Part shown: positions 46,101-60,192 of the stretch, piece by piece
How the letters are laid out: each line of letters begins with the position of its first letter
Numbering within the stretch: the stretch's first letter is position 1
Assembly: GCA_027257055.1 (NCBI GenBank)
Contig: JAPVLO010000571.1
Span: 1-64,000, forward strand
Direction: 5' to 3'
DNA from: Cephalopachus bancanus
Taxonomy: Eukaryota; Chordata; Mammalia; Primates; Tarsiidae
DNA length: 64,000 nt
Translations under genes and position numbers: made by a program
Notes under the pieces: generated by a model
Seen by the model: the letters and a program-made list of their open reading frames with translations, nothing else
The model's database searches: none
Told to the model about the DNA's origin: nothing

Positions 46101-46400
46101 GTCCCTGCAAACTCATAGGGAACTGACATATTCTGACTGGGGTGGCTGATGCTAATGACTCACCACAACTGGTGGATGGTGTGCCAATCCTGGCGGGTTA
46201 GTCTCTGCCCAAGATAAAGGATAGTCTCATTGTAGTTGTTGAAGCCAACCTGATGAATGGTCCTTGGCCAGAGGATCAGAAGAGGTCAGAAGTTACTCCT
46301 AAGAGAGAGGAATGGTTAAGAGTATTTGATAGGTAGGAGGGACAAATGTTTCAGTCTTGTCTGATGAGAACACTATGGTTGCTCTTGGTTTACAAAGCAA
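43150..46400 (-). pseudogene. Pol remnant: reverse transcriptase, RNase H, integrase
   Basis: Minus-strand order is canonical. Reverse transcriptase (45,480-46,100) has 'LLQYVDGLLFAV', where the second Asp of the YVDD centre is Gly. The connection region (45,091-45,408) has 'GIAKGVLTHTIGPWQRPVTY'. RNase H and the integrase zinc region lie at about 44,050-44,780. The integrase core shows 'WEVDFTEVK' (first Asp, 43,859-44,044). The integrase C-terminus is Pro-rich with 'PCHPFQPGDL' (43,315-43,536). Many frame breaks; the longest frame is about 108 codons. Confidence 0.88.
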
Positions 46401-46660
46401 GTCCCGGCCCATTAGGGGGTAGGGACAGTCAGGGGCTATTAGAAAGGAGCGAGCAACTTGTTCTTACCCTAAATTAACCGTCCAGCTGGAAGTAAACTGA
46501 CAGTTTCTGATTGTGCCTGTCACTCCTTGAACAGCCATCCGTTTTGTTGGCATGGGCCCCAGGGATCTTTGTAGACTGAGAGATCTGTCCCTGTGTCTAC
46601 CAGAAATCCGACTGGGTGGCCCAAGATAGTTTCTGTTACCATGGGCTCTTGTTGGCCTAA
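46401..46660 (-). pseudogene. Protease remnant
   Basis: 'GHPVGFLVDTGTDLSV' has the protease DTG centre intact. A stop follows about 25 codons later. Confidence 0.8.
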
Positions 46661-46679
46661 AGAAAAAGAGCCCTGGCCC

Positions 46680-48290
46680 CTTCAGTCTGACTCATTTTCT
46701 GACCCCCACCCCACCGTGGCCAGCAGGGCCAGGACTGACCTTAGGCAGCAGGGACAGTCCTTTTTCCAGTGGCCCAACTCTGCAATATTCACGTTAATCA
46801 GTCAATGGGGGATGCCCAGTCGCTTTTTGTACCTTCCTGTTTCCCCCTTTTTTGGGGGTTAGTTGGCTTTGATTCAGGTCAGGTGGCCTGAAGGGCAGCC
46901 ACCAATATTTTTGACTGTCGCTTGGCTGTTTTATCTGCCGACTGATCTGCCTGTTTTTGTTTTTCAGCATCCCAGTTATTAAAAACGTTCTGGGCCACTT
47001 TAAGCAGCTGAGAGATATTTATTCCTGCGAAGTCCTCTAGTTTTTGCAACTTTTTCTGGATGTCGGGGGCCAACCTGAATCACAAAAGCTAGATTAGTAG
47101 TCCAAGCATTTTCGGGTGCCGAGGGGTCAAACAGGGTATAGGTACAGAATGCTTCTCAGAGACATTCAAGGAATTCCCCTGGTGACTCCTTAGGACCCTG
47201 AAGAATCTCTCAGTAGTCTTTGAAAGATTAATAGGTTTCTGGGCCACTCCCCTCAAACCAGCCAATGGAGGCTGGTGATAAATGTCTAATGCTCTGGATC
47301 CCCCAGGGTGTTAGGATCCCAACTGGGACAGGAAGGGGGCAAGTTCACTTAAAACTTTCTGAACTTCCTCTTCTGTGCTAGCAGTAGAGGCCAGGATAGA
47401 CTTTCTAGCCTCAACCTTGATTTGCTTTGTTCCTCAGAGGTAAAAAGAGTCAGAAGAAGTTTCTGACAATGATCCCAGGTGGGATGATGGGAACACATAA
47501 TAGACTTGACTAGAGAGGTCAAAACTTGGGGCTTTTCTGAAAATGGGCGGTTTGGGGGCTCCCAGTTGTACAAATCAGAGGTGAGAAAGGGAACATACAC
47601 CAAGAAGGGCCATTCATTTCGGTCCATCCCCCAAGGAGGGAGAACTCCACGGAGAGAAAGGAGAGGGGCTGGTTCCGTCTGGGACTGGAGGCGAGAGGCA
47701 AGAGGTTGGGCAGGCAGGGGAGAGGTGGAAGAAGTGACGGTGGGTGAGGAAGTCGGATTGTAGGGAGGAGGAGAAAAGAGGGGATAGGTTCATCAGGGTC
47801 AGTGGTGGGCAAAACAGGGGAATGCTTAGGGGGAGATGAACATGAGGGGAGGGGACAGAGGGACTTAGAGACGAGCAGATGGGATTGGACTCGAGACTCA
47901 TGGGAACATACTTTTAACCATGGTTGGGGGATTCTGCACCAAACCCAGCCGCTGGTCAATATAAGGGAATTGGTCTGAGTGACTGAGAGTTCCTGTGACA
48001 ACCTTCCAAACTAACTGAGTAATGTGAACATCCCAAGATCCAGTAGAGGGCCACCCAACATCTAATGAAGGCAGTCAAGCTCACAGAGGGTTCAGAGCCT
48101 GCCTTTTGAAAGGCGGACACCGTAGTCCTCACTAAATCCAGCAGAAAAGTTTTTTTTATCATACAGTCCGGGGGACCGGAGGGTCGAGAAGGACCTGATC
48201 CCATACTGAGAGAAAATAGATGAGAAAAAGGCAGTGAGTTGGATCCGAAGATCTGAGGGAGGTATATGGGAAAAATACAACACTAAGGAG
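46680..48290 (-). pseudogene. Gag remnant
   Basis: Nucleocapsid relic 'ELGHWKKDCP' (about 46,770) has lost its first two cysteines. The capsid C-terminus at 46,879-47,073 starts 'APDIQKKLQKLEDF', typical of gammaretroviral capsids. The Pro/Ser-rich linker is at 47,600-47,900. Matrix-like 'EDYGVRLSKGRL' (48,092-48,130) and 'LYDKKNFSAGF' suggest a start near 48,200. Several frameshifts. Confidence 0.75.
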
Positions 48291-48608
48291 GACAATTGGG
48301 AGTAAAGAGCCAGATGTCTCTGTTCAGTCAATGTCTTGACTTAGTGAACAGTAAATCAGGGGCATCCTCGTCAGGCTGGGTTCCCCAACAAACAAAGATA
48401 CAGACAGAAACAGAACAGAAATCTTACTCCAAGGAGATGCAGAAGGACTCAAATATGTTTGGGTAAAGGGAAGTCGTCAGTCATTGCAGATCCATTCAGG
48501 CCGGAAGAAAGGTTACGGGGCCCTGGAACATTTCAGGGGGTGCCTCTCCTATAACTTCTCAACCAAGCCGGAGGGAGTCGGGGTGAGGTTGTTTCCTGAG
48601 CTTTGGTG

Positions 48609-48626
48609 ATCTTACTGGGGCCTCCA
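48609..48626 (-). other. Primer-binding site, tRNA-Thr-like
   Basis: The plus strand ends CTGGGGCCTCCA, 12 bases identical to the 3' end of a tRNA-Thr as I know it. The preceding bases differ, so the assignment is probable rather than firm. Confidence 0.6.
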
Positions 48627-48628
48627 AA

Positions 48629-48983
48629 TGTTGTAGTCGTATTGTGAGTATTAAGGAGTCGCCATCACACTGAGAGTTAAATTACAGAGTCATTTATTGC
48701 TGGCAGTGGAGAGCAGGCTCATACTAGGAAATCTCTCAACCCTGAATGGAGCAAGCAAAGGATTTATAAAGGCCAAAACCACAATTTTATCAGAGTCAGG
48801 TGGGGTGCAAACAGGAAATTTTGGACACAGAACAGTTAACAGACAGTAACAATTACAGAACAGTTTATCTCAAGCAGTTCCAGAACAGCTCATCTGGGCT
48901 TTTCATCCAGCAAGATGTAGTTTACTGCTTACTGGAAGGTTGGGGCAGTAGTCACCATGGTTGGTATGCTAACAGGCATTTCA
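48629..48983 (-). repeat. 5' LTR of the Thr-type ERV
   Basis: 355 bases, same ends and signals as the 3' LTR, with several visible substitutions and small indels between them. Confidence 0.9.
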
Positions 48984-49222
48984 TTGGCATGATCATGGCC
49001 ACCGCAGCCTCCGCTTGCTAGTTTCAGGTGATCCTTCCACCTCAGCCTTCCATGTAGCTGGAACTATGGGCACTTGCCATTGTGCCCAGCTAAATTTTTT
49101 ATATAGTGTAGAGACGAGGTCTCTCCAAGTTTCACAGGCTGGTCTTGAACCCCTGGACTCAGTTCTCTCGCCTTGGCCTCCCAAATTGCTGGGATTGCAG
49201 TCATGAGCCACCGAGCTGGGCT
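48984..49222 (-). repeat. Alu, right piece after the ERV
   Basis: Continues the Alu interrupted at 41,068, from 'catgatcatggccaccgc' to 'ccgagctgggct'. Confidence 0.88.
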
Positions 49223-49753
49223 ATTCAAGTTGTTTTACATTTAGCCTTAATTACAAAGGAAAATTTCTAAATTTAACCTTAAACATTCCATTTGATCAAA
49301 ACTGGCCTAGCAAGAGATGATAAGTAAGCAATTTCTATTTTCTATAGTTTCTAGGGAGAGGTGTTCATTTGCTAAGAGCTATTCTAGAATCACAGGCTGC
49401 ATGTCGAGTACTCCTTAGGTGCAATTTTAGTGCAATAGGGGGTTTCATATGGTAGGTCTCTTCATCACAGGGAGGGACCGGATGATCAAGACTGGGGTCT
49501 GGCAACAGGGGAATTGGGGAGCAGGCGGGAGTTGGAAAAGAGCCTAGAAGGGAAAGAAACTGAGTTCAAGTACTTAGAACACTGGAGGCGGGGCCTGAGA
49601 TCATGCAAGGGGGACCAACCTCCATGAAGGAGGCAGTGCCTCATGTCTAAGTTTGAAGGCCATCTGACGACAGAAGAACCTTGGGGAGGGCATTTGGCTT
49701 GCCACTGTGTGTGGGGGCAGGACTCACTGACTGCACCCTCTTTTCCTCCCCAG
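49223..49753. other. Rest of SLX1 intron 1
   Basis: No repeat or gene recognised; ends in a pyrimidine tract and the acceptor CCCAG before exon 2. Confidence 0.55.
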
Positions 49754-50329
49754 GGGGAGACAGTCCTCATCATGTATGGCTTCCCAGTTGCAGTGTCTGC
49801 CCTTGGGGTGAGAAAGGCCTGCTGGGGTTTTGGGCCCTGCCCCAGCCGCCTCCCACTGCTCTGGTGCCCTCTGCCTGCAGTTTGAGTGGGCCTGACAACA
49901 CCCGCAGGCCACGCACCGCCTGGAACACGTGGGTACGCGCCTGCCCCACAAGTCAGCCTTTGCTTTCTATCTGGGTGTACTGGTGCACATGCTGCGCGCA
50001 CTGCACTGGTCGCACCTCCCGGCCACCCTGCACTGGATGCGGCCCGACATCTTCCATGATGTCTGTCAGCTTCTACCTTGGCGCATGCTGGTGGCCATCC
50101 AGGCTCTACGGCCTCTAGCCTCGGACCTAAGACGCCACTGGTCTCTTTGCTGACACCAAGCCTGAGCCGAGCCAGGGTGTTACAGAGGCCTCGTGCTGCA
50201 CCCTCTGCGCCCGCACCCTACAGGTGAGATTCACCCCAGTTGGAGACTGGTCTAGGGTGCAGACAACTTCAGGTCAGGCTGTTTATTGAGGGTCCAATCT
50301 ATAGGCACAGTTTTTCCACCATAACCCCA

Positions 50330-50600
50330 TCTTGCAAATGATGATGATGGTACTTGTGGCCGTTCTGGGACACGCCAATACTTGCCTAGGGCCTTTGTTC
50401 CCTTTGATTGCAAGCATCTTCCTTAGAATTTCTGTTTTGATAACATGCTACCTTCTCAGTGAGGTCTTCCCTGACTCGATAGTTAAAATTGCAGCTCTTT
50501 ATATCATTAGTGTCTCCCACTCACCCCCATACTAAACCCCTGGAGGGCAGCTCTTGTTCACTACTAGAACAAGGTCCTTCACAGAGTCAAGTGGTCATTA
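50330..50600 (+). repeat. L2 3'-end relic
   Basis: 'cttctcagtgaggtcttccc', 'ggagggcagctcttgttcac' and 'actagaacaaggtccttc' follow L2 order. Confidence 0.7.
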
Positions 50601-50931
50601 AATATCTAATCAAGCAGCACATGATGGGCCTGGTTTCTTCTCAGTTCTCACTAAATAAAAGCTGAGTATTTGACCTTCCAGACTAAGTGAACTGCCTGAC
50701 TTTACTTAGCCTGTAGGGAACTACAGGCCTGGTTGTAGTGGCCCAGCTGTTTCATAATCACTGCCAACGGTCAGAAGGAGTTGCCAGTTTAGTTCCCGGA
50801 GTTTGGGTGAGGGTAACAGAGGAGGGAGGAGCGAGCATTTGAGCAGGCTGCCCTATGCCTCGAGGCCCCAGTGCCTAAGGATTCTCCAGCTTGCCTCTGA
50901 GGTCACACAATTCTTTCAAGTTGTCCAGAAT

Positions 50932-51226
50932 CACCATGTGCGGTGGCTCGCACTCGTGGCTCAGCACATTGGGAAGTAGAGACTAAAGGATTGTCTGAGC
51001 CCGGGGGTTCGAGACCAGCTTGGGCAACATGGTAAGACCTCATCTCTACAAATCCAAAAGTGGATGAGCATGGCGGTGCGATGCCAGTAGTTCCAGCTAC
51101 TAGGAAGACTGAAATGGAAGGATTACCTGAGTCCAGTTGTTCGAGACTGTGGTGTCTGTAATTGTGCCACTGCACTCCAGCTCAGTGACAAGGTGCAACA
51201 TTGACTCAAAAAATAAAATAAAACAT
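50932..51226 (+). repeat. Alu, diverged
   Basis: Dimer with many substitutions, A-rich tail with 'aaataaaataaaac'. Confidence 0.82.
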
Positions 51227-51371
51227 AAAGGCTGTCCAGCATCCTGTTTCCTTCTTGTTTCTAAGTCATCAGAGCTTTGCTTATTCCTATTCCAGACTCC
51301 AGCCCCTAAAATCAAGCTCAGTAGCACAACTGGCCATGTTTATCCCCTCTGTGATATCCACAGCCAACTGG

Positions 51372-51590
51372 AAATGGTAGCTAACACCTGTAATCCCAGC
51401 ACTGTGGGAAGCATAGCTGAAAGGACTGCCTGAGCCCATGGGTTTGAGACCAGTCTGGATAACATGGGGAGAACTAGGCTCTACAATAAATCGAAAAAAT
51501 TAGCTGGATGTGGTAGCACATATCTGTAGTTCTATCTACTTGGAAGGCCAAAGCGGAAGTTTCACCTGAGCCCAAGAAGTACCCCAGACT
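51372..51590 (+). repeat. Alu, diverged and truncated
   Basis: Left monomer and part of the right; ends inside the right monomer. Confidence 0.8.
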
Positions 51591-51656
51591 CCACCCTTTT
51601 CTTTTGCTATGACAGCCAAATCCCAGCCCTGGCTTAAATCTCTCTGACTTTTTACC

Positions 51657-51758
51657 TATAAAACCTTCGTCACGGCGATCTGCTCAGCACTCAACACACC
51701 AACCCACTAAGCCACAGCACACTAAGGAGGGTACAGATCCTGCTACCTGGGACATCAG
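51657..51758 (+). promoter_or_regulatory. Candidate SULT1A promoter and non-coding exon
   Basis: TATAAAA at 51,657-51,663 is followed about 95 bases later by a strong donor, ATCAG|GTGAGTA (exon end 51,758). SULT1A genes have non-coding 5' exons joined to the ATG exon, and the acceptor CATCTGCAG lies at 52,842-52,850. Inferred from position and signals only. Confidence 0.45.
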
Positions 51759-52349
51759 GTGAGTATCAGAGTGTAGGTAAACTGGGCCAGGCCGCCCTCA
51801 CCCTGCTGAGCTCCAACGTTCCCAAAGCAGTGGCCAGCTCCTATGGCTCTGCTCCCTTCTCTGACATCCCTGCCCTTTTCTCATGGATATCCCATTTCAG
51901 CCACTGCCGTCTGGCCAAGATCTCCCTCTTTTCTTTCTGCTGAGCCAATAGAGTTTTGTTTATTCCCATACTGGACCCAGACAACAAAAGCAAACTCAGT
52001 GGCTCAATCGGCCGTAAGTGCCTCTGAATCAAAATGTGGAGTGTGGCTAGGCTAGTGGGATCAGAGGCCAGACCACTGGAGAGGTATCCACATGTGAGCC
52101 TCAGGAGCTCACGGCGGGCAGTGGTCTGGAGAGGAGCCCACTGGACGGGGGCTGGGTGCCACAGCAGGAAGTAGTAAGGCAACGCTGGCGAGGAGTAAGG
52201 TCAGGCAGGTTCTAGAGTCTTCTCAAGTGCAGGCTGAAATCTCCCAAAGAGCTTCCATACCCTGCATCTGGACCCTCCGCTCACTCAGAGGGAGCCTTAG
52301 CTTTACTGGGCCTAGGTATTGGGATTTTGTAAAGCTCTGCAGGTGAATT

Positions 52350-52628
52350 AGCCAGGTGTGGTGGCTCATGCCTGTAATCCCAGCATTTGGGAGACTGAGC
52401 CTACAGTACTCCCTGAGTCCAGGAGTTCAAGACTAGCATGGGAACATGACAAGATCTCCTCTCTATGCTAAACAAATTAGCTGGGCATGGTGATATGTGC
52501 CTGTGATGTCAGCTACAGGGAAGGCTGAGTTGAAAATTTGCCTGAGCCCAGAAAGATGAGACTATGGTAACAGATTGTGCCACTGAACTCCATCCTGGAT
52601 GACAGAGACTCTGACTCAAAAAGAAAAA
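52350..52628 (+). repeat. Older Alu, diverged
   Basis: 'ccaggtgtggtggctcatgc' start, A-rich tail 'aaaaagaaaaag'. Confidence 0.83.
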
Positions 52629-52796
52629 GTACTGCAGGTAAATTAAAGGGACAGCCAGAATTGGGAACCACTGCACTAGGGTTAGATTCAGTTTTGAATA
52701 CGAGCTCCACCTCTTACAAGTTTGGTGAGCTTGGGCAAGTACTCAATTGTCCTACATACCAATGTCCTTAACCCAAAGCAAGAATTCAGCAAATAG

Positions 52797-55434
<2,638 letters not shown>

Positions 55435-55504
55435 CTGTAGAGGGTGTTCCCTGGGGATCCTTCCAAAGGGGATGTGGGAAACAGGCCTGCCCCATGGACT
55501 TCAG

Positions 55505-55510
55505 AATAAA
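55505..55510 (+). terminator. SULT1A poly(A) signal
   Basis: AATAAA 70 bases after the stop codon, followed by a GT-rich stretch. Confidence 0.8.
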
Positions 55511-55708
55511 ATGTGAGTTGTGTTCGACTAGAGCCTCTACTGGAAGCCGAGAGAAAACCCGAGCTGAAAGAGCAAATGGCCACTGGACCAAATAAGGCCA
55601 TCACCCCCCACACACACCCAGCCTCTACTCCCCAGCTTGCGCTTTCTGGGAAAGCGAAAGGGGGTCTGCCGAAGGGCAACCCAGGAGAGGTGGGCGAGGG
55701 GAAGAGTA

Positions 55709-55714
55709 TTTATT
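55709..55714 (-). terminator. SGF29 poly(A) signal
   Basis: Minus strand AATAAA about 50 bases after the SGF29 stop codon, so SULT1A and SGF29 are tail to tail, 330 bases apart. Confidence 0.7.
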
Positions 55715-56234
55715 GAATCACAGGACTTCCTTTGTTACCAACCCTGAGGAAGGCGGGAGACTTCACTTTTTCTTGGGCTCCTTACAAGCCTCCACGTACC
55801 TCAGGGCCATGTTGAGGGGAAGGGAAGAGCCATCTGCATAGGACGTGTCCTCATCACACACGACTCAGTAGTCATCCTGGGGCTGCCGCAGAGCAGACGG
55901 GAGGGGCAGGTCAGAAAGCCCATGCCAGGCCAGCCCATCCTCTCCCTGCACTGCCCTAGACTGACAGAGGCCTCCGGACCATGGGCTGGCAAGAGCTCCT
56001 TTCTTTATCTTTCACTTGAGTCAAGATATCTTGGCCTCATTCCCTGCTGCGCCAGAGTTCTTAGCAATAGAGGACAAGGATAGGGGATAAAGAGCACAGA
56101 GAAAGTAGCCTCGATCCCTACCCAGTTGGGCCATAACTGAAAGGCTTAGTGCTGTTTGGGGCCAACATGTTAAGGGGATTAAGGACAACACAGAGGGTGA
56201 CAGGCAGGGATCCTGCCCTCAGGCAACGTGCATG

Positions 56235-58437
56235 CACAGCTTGATCTCCTCTAAATGCAGAAGTGAGGTGAGACTGCAAGAATGGTAGGCCCACGCGGGG
56301 CTTGCTAGGAGGGATGGCAAGGAGAGGGTGGAGGGTGGTTGGCAGGGCTGGAGAGGCTGACAGAACAAACTCGGGAAAGCAGAAGAGGGAGTGCAGCTTC
56401 CAGGTCCCTTCAGCTCAGAGGCTGGAGATGAGGAGAAAGTGGGAAGATGACCCCCTGACCAGTCTGGTCAGCCTATTTCTAGTGTCAGGAATGTTGTATC
56501 CTGCAGCTCTTGCCTTACCCGTTGTGGGGGTGCATGGATCAGGGCACAGTAGAAGCAGGTGGCCTGGGAATACAGGACCAGCACGAGCTTCTCCTGGAAT
56601 AAGGCTTCGGGGTCCGCCTCAGGATTGACCTTCCACTGGGGCGATGAGATGATCTGTCACTGAGTCAGGAGGGCTCATGTCAACCCATGGCCAGCGGACA
56701 GACACCTTCCAGCAGTTGGGCTGCCTCCCAGGCTTCCGCTGCCACTTTCTCTTCGCCTTCTTCATCCATGTCATCTATCTCACACCTGCAGATGATCACA
56801 AGGCAAATGCAGCGAGAGGGCAGTCCGAGTCAGGGAGAGATGAAGAGCTGGAAGAGCCTGATGCTCCCTTCACCTGCCATCCCCCCGGAGCGCCGCCTGG
56901 GGAGATTTTCTCCCAATTTGCAGTTAGGCAACAAAGCAGTGGCTAAGTAGGTGTGACAAGGGGACAGCCCATGAGGCTGGTGGGCACTCACTTGTTGGTG
57001 GCGTGGCTGTTACAGACCACCTCAGCCAGGATACACTGCTTGCCCCATCCACAGCCTTTACCACCAGGGCTGCCACCTCGTCTCCAAGTTTGTCCACATA
57101 ATCCCTGGAGACTGGAATGGTCTCACAGAGGGATGGAGCCTGAAATCGGAACAAAGCATATAATCCCAGCACCTGGACACCAGCTCCCACTTTGCAGCTG
57201 ATGCCCTCACTTGTCACCAGGCTTCTTGATTCACAGGGGCAGGGTCAGTAACACCTCTCTGTGCGTGGTCTCCGAGTCATTGTACAGGCTGGAGGTCCTG
57301 GCCACTGTGAAATGGAAGGGAGCCCCTGAGCCACCAGAGATGGGTGCCTGCCCCAGACCCAAGCTGCACTGAGCTGCTAGAGCAGCCCTGTGAGCTCATG
57401 TTGGGCCCAACCTCTCCAATGAGCACCAAGGGCCCAACACAATCCCAGCCCCTTCTCCTAAATATCCCGGGACTGCCAGGCTAAATAGACCTGCACGACA
57501 TCAGGACAGAGGATACCCTTGGGGGAAGGAACTAGAAAGGGACAGAGGGTGGCTTCCGAGTGGCTGTTCATATTGTTTTCTACTCTGGCTGCTGGTTACA
57601 GAGGTGTTTAGTTAGGGAAAATTTCATTGAACTGTATACTGATATGTACTTTTCTTTTTCTTTCTTTTTTTTTTTTTGAGTTGGAGTCTAACTCTGTCAC
57701 CCAGACTGAAGTGCAGTGGCCGCTCCCGGCCACCGCAGCCTCGACCTGCTGGACTCCGGCGATCCTTCCACCTCAGTCTTCCAAGTAGCTGGAACTACAG
57801 GCGTGCACTACCACGTCCGGCTAATTTTTGATTTATTGTAGAGATGAGGTCTCGCCAAGTTGCCCAGACGGGTCTCAAACCTGCGGGCTCAGGCAATCCA
57901 CTCACCTCAGCCTCCCAAAGGTGCGGGATTACAGGCTGAGCCACCGAACCCGGCTTACTTTTCTTTTAATATATGTTATAATCCAATGAAAAATTCAAAA
58001 AAAGATCAAGTGTTGCACCCTGACCACCTTAGGCACAGCTGAATACATCCCCCTGATTTCAAACAACACCATAATGGCAGCGTGACTACACTCAGATGAA
58101 TGAGGAATCTTCCCATTGCGGGTTTGCTGGGAGGGCAAGAGTGGGAGAGCCAAGGAAATGGCAGTTCGAAGGGGTCCAGAAGGCTGGCTTTAAGACACAG
58201 AAGGCATGACTCTGTAAACCAACCACTAGAAGAAATGGGAGGATTGGAAGGACGAGGCTAACTAGCCCAGACCCAAAGATGAAGGGAGGTGAGGGGGAAA
58301 TCATCTAAGCCTGTGGAGATAGAACTAGGAAGATCCTGCCTCTGAGACAGAATGATCTCCTTCCCAGCATCAGATCCACCCTGCCAGAAACCCCATGTGA
58401 TGCTTCCACTAGGCTGTGGCCGCAGGCTCCCTGACTG
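56235..58437. repeat. Segmental duplication block, copy 2
   Basis: Partner of 37,666-39,577, same orientation, about 18.6 kb apart. Longer because of an Alu at 57,659-57,956. Similarity ends at 'caggctcc' near 58,437, while SGF29 continues beyond. Confidence 0.88.
57659..57956 (-). repeat. Alu inserted after the duplication
   Basis: Flanked by 'acttttctttt' at 57,648-57,658 and 57,957-57,967. The paired site at 39,093-39,103 holds a single copy of this 11-mer and no Alu. Confidence 0.93.
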
Positions 58438-58689
58438 CTGCTCTTGGGATCTCACTTAACCTGGTCATCCAGTTTGCTCTCCAGTTTACCAATCCACCTC
58501 TCTTCCAACAGAAACTTGACTTCAGCCATTTTGTCTAGGGCTTACAGAGGATGCTGAGGGTGGGGAGAAGGGAGAGAAGATCCAACTGAAACACACAGCA
58601 TAGACGTCCTTTTCTAGTTTTGGCACCCTGGGTTATTCAGACCAACCCTACTGCTGGAAACTAGAGACACTCAGTAATATGTGTTTTAG

Positions 58690-58790
58690 TTTTTGTTTTT
58701 AGAAAGCAGAATTTATTGAGAGGACAGTAAAACTCCCAGAGTGGGAAGGGACCTGATGGGCTTGCCCTGTTTTTTAGTCTTAGAAACATA
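58690..58790 (-). other. Transcript-3'-end-like segment, copy 2
   Basis: Minus strand 'gtcctctcaataaattctgc' then an A-rich end; relative of 37,190-37,300. Source gene unknown. Confidence 0.4.
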
Positions 58791-58909
58791 AAAGACAAGA
58801 CAGTAGGAAGTGGCAACCATACACTCAAAAAAGAAAGCAGGATTTCAGAGAGGTAAGCAAAGAAGACGGAGTGGCTCTTGGCAAGTCCTGACAGGGATAG
58901 ATCAGTGTA

Positions 58910-59185
58910 CCAGGAATAGCTCAGAAATTTTTCCACAGATGGGAGGAAGAGGATGTGCAGTCAAACTTCACTGCTCATCACCACCTCAGCTGCATCTCAG
59001 ATCATCAGGGATTAGATTCTCACCAGGAGCGCCTAACCTATATCCCTCACATGCGCAGTTTACAATAGGTTTCCTGCTCTTATAAGAATCGAATGCCCCC
59101 GCTGATATGACAGAAGATGTAATTCAGCTCACCAGCCACTCACCTCCTGCTGTGCAGCCCAATTCCTAACAGACCACAAACTGGG
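58910..59185 (+). repeat. MER1-like hAT transposon relic
   Basis: 'ttttccacagatgggaggaa', 'cagatcatcagggattagat', 'catgcgcagtttacaatagg' and 'ctcacctcctgctgtgcagc' in MER1 order. Confidence 0.72.
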
Positions 59186-59811
59186 GGCTCCTGGTCTAAG
59201 GAAACTAAAAACAGTTCAGGAAATGATCTCAGGACCCCAGTCACTTCTATGACTCTCAGCTTTACCAGATCATTCCCTCTATGATGGGAACAAGAGACAA
59301 AATTAAGAGGCAAAAATAATTTATGGGCTGAGAAACTGGCCTTGAAAACACAGGGAAACATTGGGTGATACCTGAAACTTGTAATTTCCTACTCCCAAAA
59401 AACCTGGCACAAACTGCATTACATGATGTCCTTCCTAGTTCTCGGGGACCTTTGTGCAAGGTCCTACCACTGCTAACAACTTGTGGTGAAAAGGGACATG
59501 GAGCATTACCCACAATTTTGCAACTCAGGCAAGCCTGCTCTCTCTGCTCTAAATCCATACCTATGCTCCACTACTGGAAATCTCATAGTCTTTCCAGAAA
59601 CAGCTGTAGCCACATCAAAGGTCATGGAGCCATTCGACCTTCTTCAATGGGCCAGAACACTTCAGCATTCTATGCATTGAGGGGACGCTACTTGAGCGTC
59701 ACTTTTCCTGAGGCCTCTGAAGGGCTGAGAAACCCTGCAGGGGATGTGCGCAACTCTCTATCATGCCTCCGACACTGGGTTGATGTTGGGAAGAGGGTGT
59801 TTGACAGAAAG
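59186..59811. other. Unassigned DNA
   Basis: A 159-codon frame at 59,365-59,844 enters the LTR fragment and has no recognised domain. It could be retroviral or unique; not resolved. Confidence 0.35.
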
Positions 59812-60076
59812 CCCGATAAGCTGTTCTGTAACTGCCTGAGATAAACTGTTCTGTAATTGTTACTGTTAACTATTCTGTAACTGAAATTTCCTGTTTGCAT
59901 GCCACCCGACTCTGATAAAATTGCAGTTTGGGCCTTTATAAACCTCTTACTTGCTCCATTCTGGGCCGACAGTTTTCCTGGCGTGAGCCTGCTCTTGACC
60001 ACCAGCAATAAAGGACTCTGTAATTTAACTCCCAGTGTGATGGCACCTCCTTAATACTTGCAATTTGGCTATGACA
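59812..60076 (+). mobile_element. Thr-type LTR, 5'-truncated
   Basis: Matches the reverse complement of 41,069-about 41,335 from 'gataagctgttctg' to '...ctatgaca', including 'caataaaggactctg'. It starts abruptly at about 59,812. Confidence 0.85.
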
Positions 60077-60140
60077 CCACTGCACTCCAGGCTGGTCAAC
60101 AGAGTGAGATTCCTACTCAAAAATTAAAAATTAAAAAAAA
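60077..60140 (+). repeat. Alu 3' end, same one as at 41,018-41,068
   Basis: Joins the LTR at exactly the same Alu base as the ERV at 41,068, and shares its unusual 'aaaaattaaaaattaaaaa' tail. So it is a duplicated insertion junction, not an independent insertion. Confidence 0.85.
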
Positions 60141-60192
60141 CTGCTTGAGTGCACATTTCACTTCTTCCCCCTTCACTACCTTGGATCGGTAG

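Larger units (their letters stand above)
41069..48983 (-). mobile_element. Full-length defective gammaretrovirus-like ERV, tRNA-Thr type
   Basis: 7.9 kb inserted in an Alu, with 'gtgg' on the left and 'ttgg' on the right as a probable 4-bp duplication. It holds LTR, Thr-like primer site, gag, protease, pol, env, polypurine tract and LTR in order on the minus strand. Every gene has stops or frameshifts. A second copy of its pol-env part lies at 61,065-64,000. Confidence 0.9.
39928..50223 (+). pseudogene. SLX1: SLX1 pseudogene, split by a 7.9-kb ERV
   Basis: SLX1 is the GIY-YIG nuclease of the SLX1-SLX4 resolvase. Exon 1 (39,928-about 40,110) begins '[16 protein letters not shown]' and keeps 'ARRVQQH', but the two signature tyrosines are gone: 'SVC' stands for GVY and 'FVG' for YVG. 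A 1-base loss then shifts the frame. Exon 2 (49,754-49,807, 'ETVLIMYGFPVAVSAL') and exon 3 (49,881-50,223) keep splice sites. Exon 3 has TGA at 49,893-49,895 where 'FEWAW' needs Trp, and a second frameshift before 'CCTLCARTLQ' (start of the RING region). The remaining RING exons are not found before SULT1A. Intron 1 contains the Thr-type ERV. The host arrangement SLX1 then SULT1A, same strand, is the usual mammalian one. Confidence 0.88.
55763..58540 (-). pseudogene. SGF29: SGF29 pseudogene, copy 2 (six exons)
   Basis: Exons on the minus strand: 58,490-58,540 ('LDKMAEVKFLLEERW', end of the coiled-coil part); 57,211-57,304 ('LYNDSE'; a TGA replaces Trp in 'PLWI'); 56,992-57,139 ('IPVSRDYVDKLGDEVAAL', first Tudor; a 1-base loss before 'ILAEVV'); about 56,735-56,785 ('IDDMDEEGEE'); 56,519-56,659 ('SSPQWKVNPEADPEALFQ'); and 55,763-55,882 (C-terminus 'RYVEACKEPKKK', with TGA at 55,865-55,867). 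N-terminal exons are absent. Several lesions make it a pseudogene. Tail-to-tail placement with SULT1A is the normal mammalian arrangement, so this copy marks the original side of the locus better than copy 1. Confidence 0.88.
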
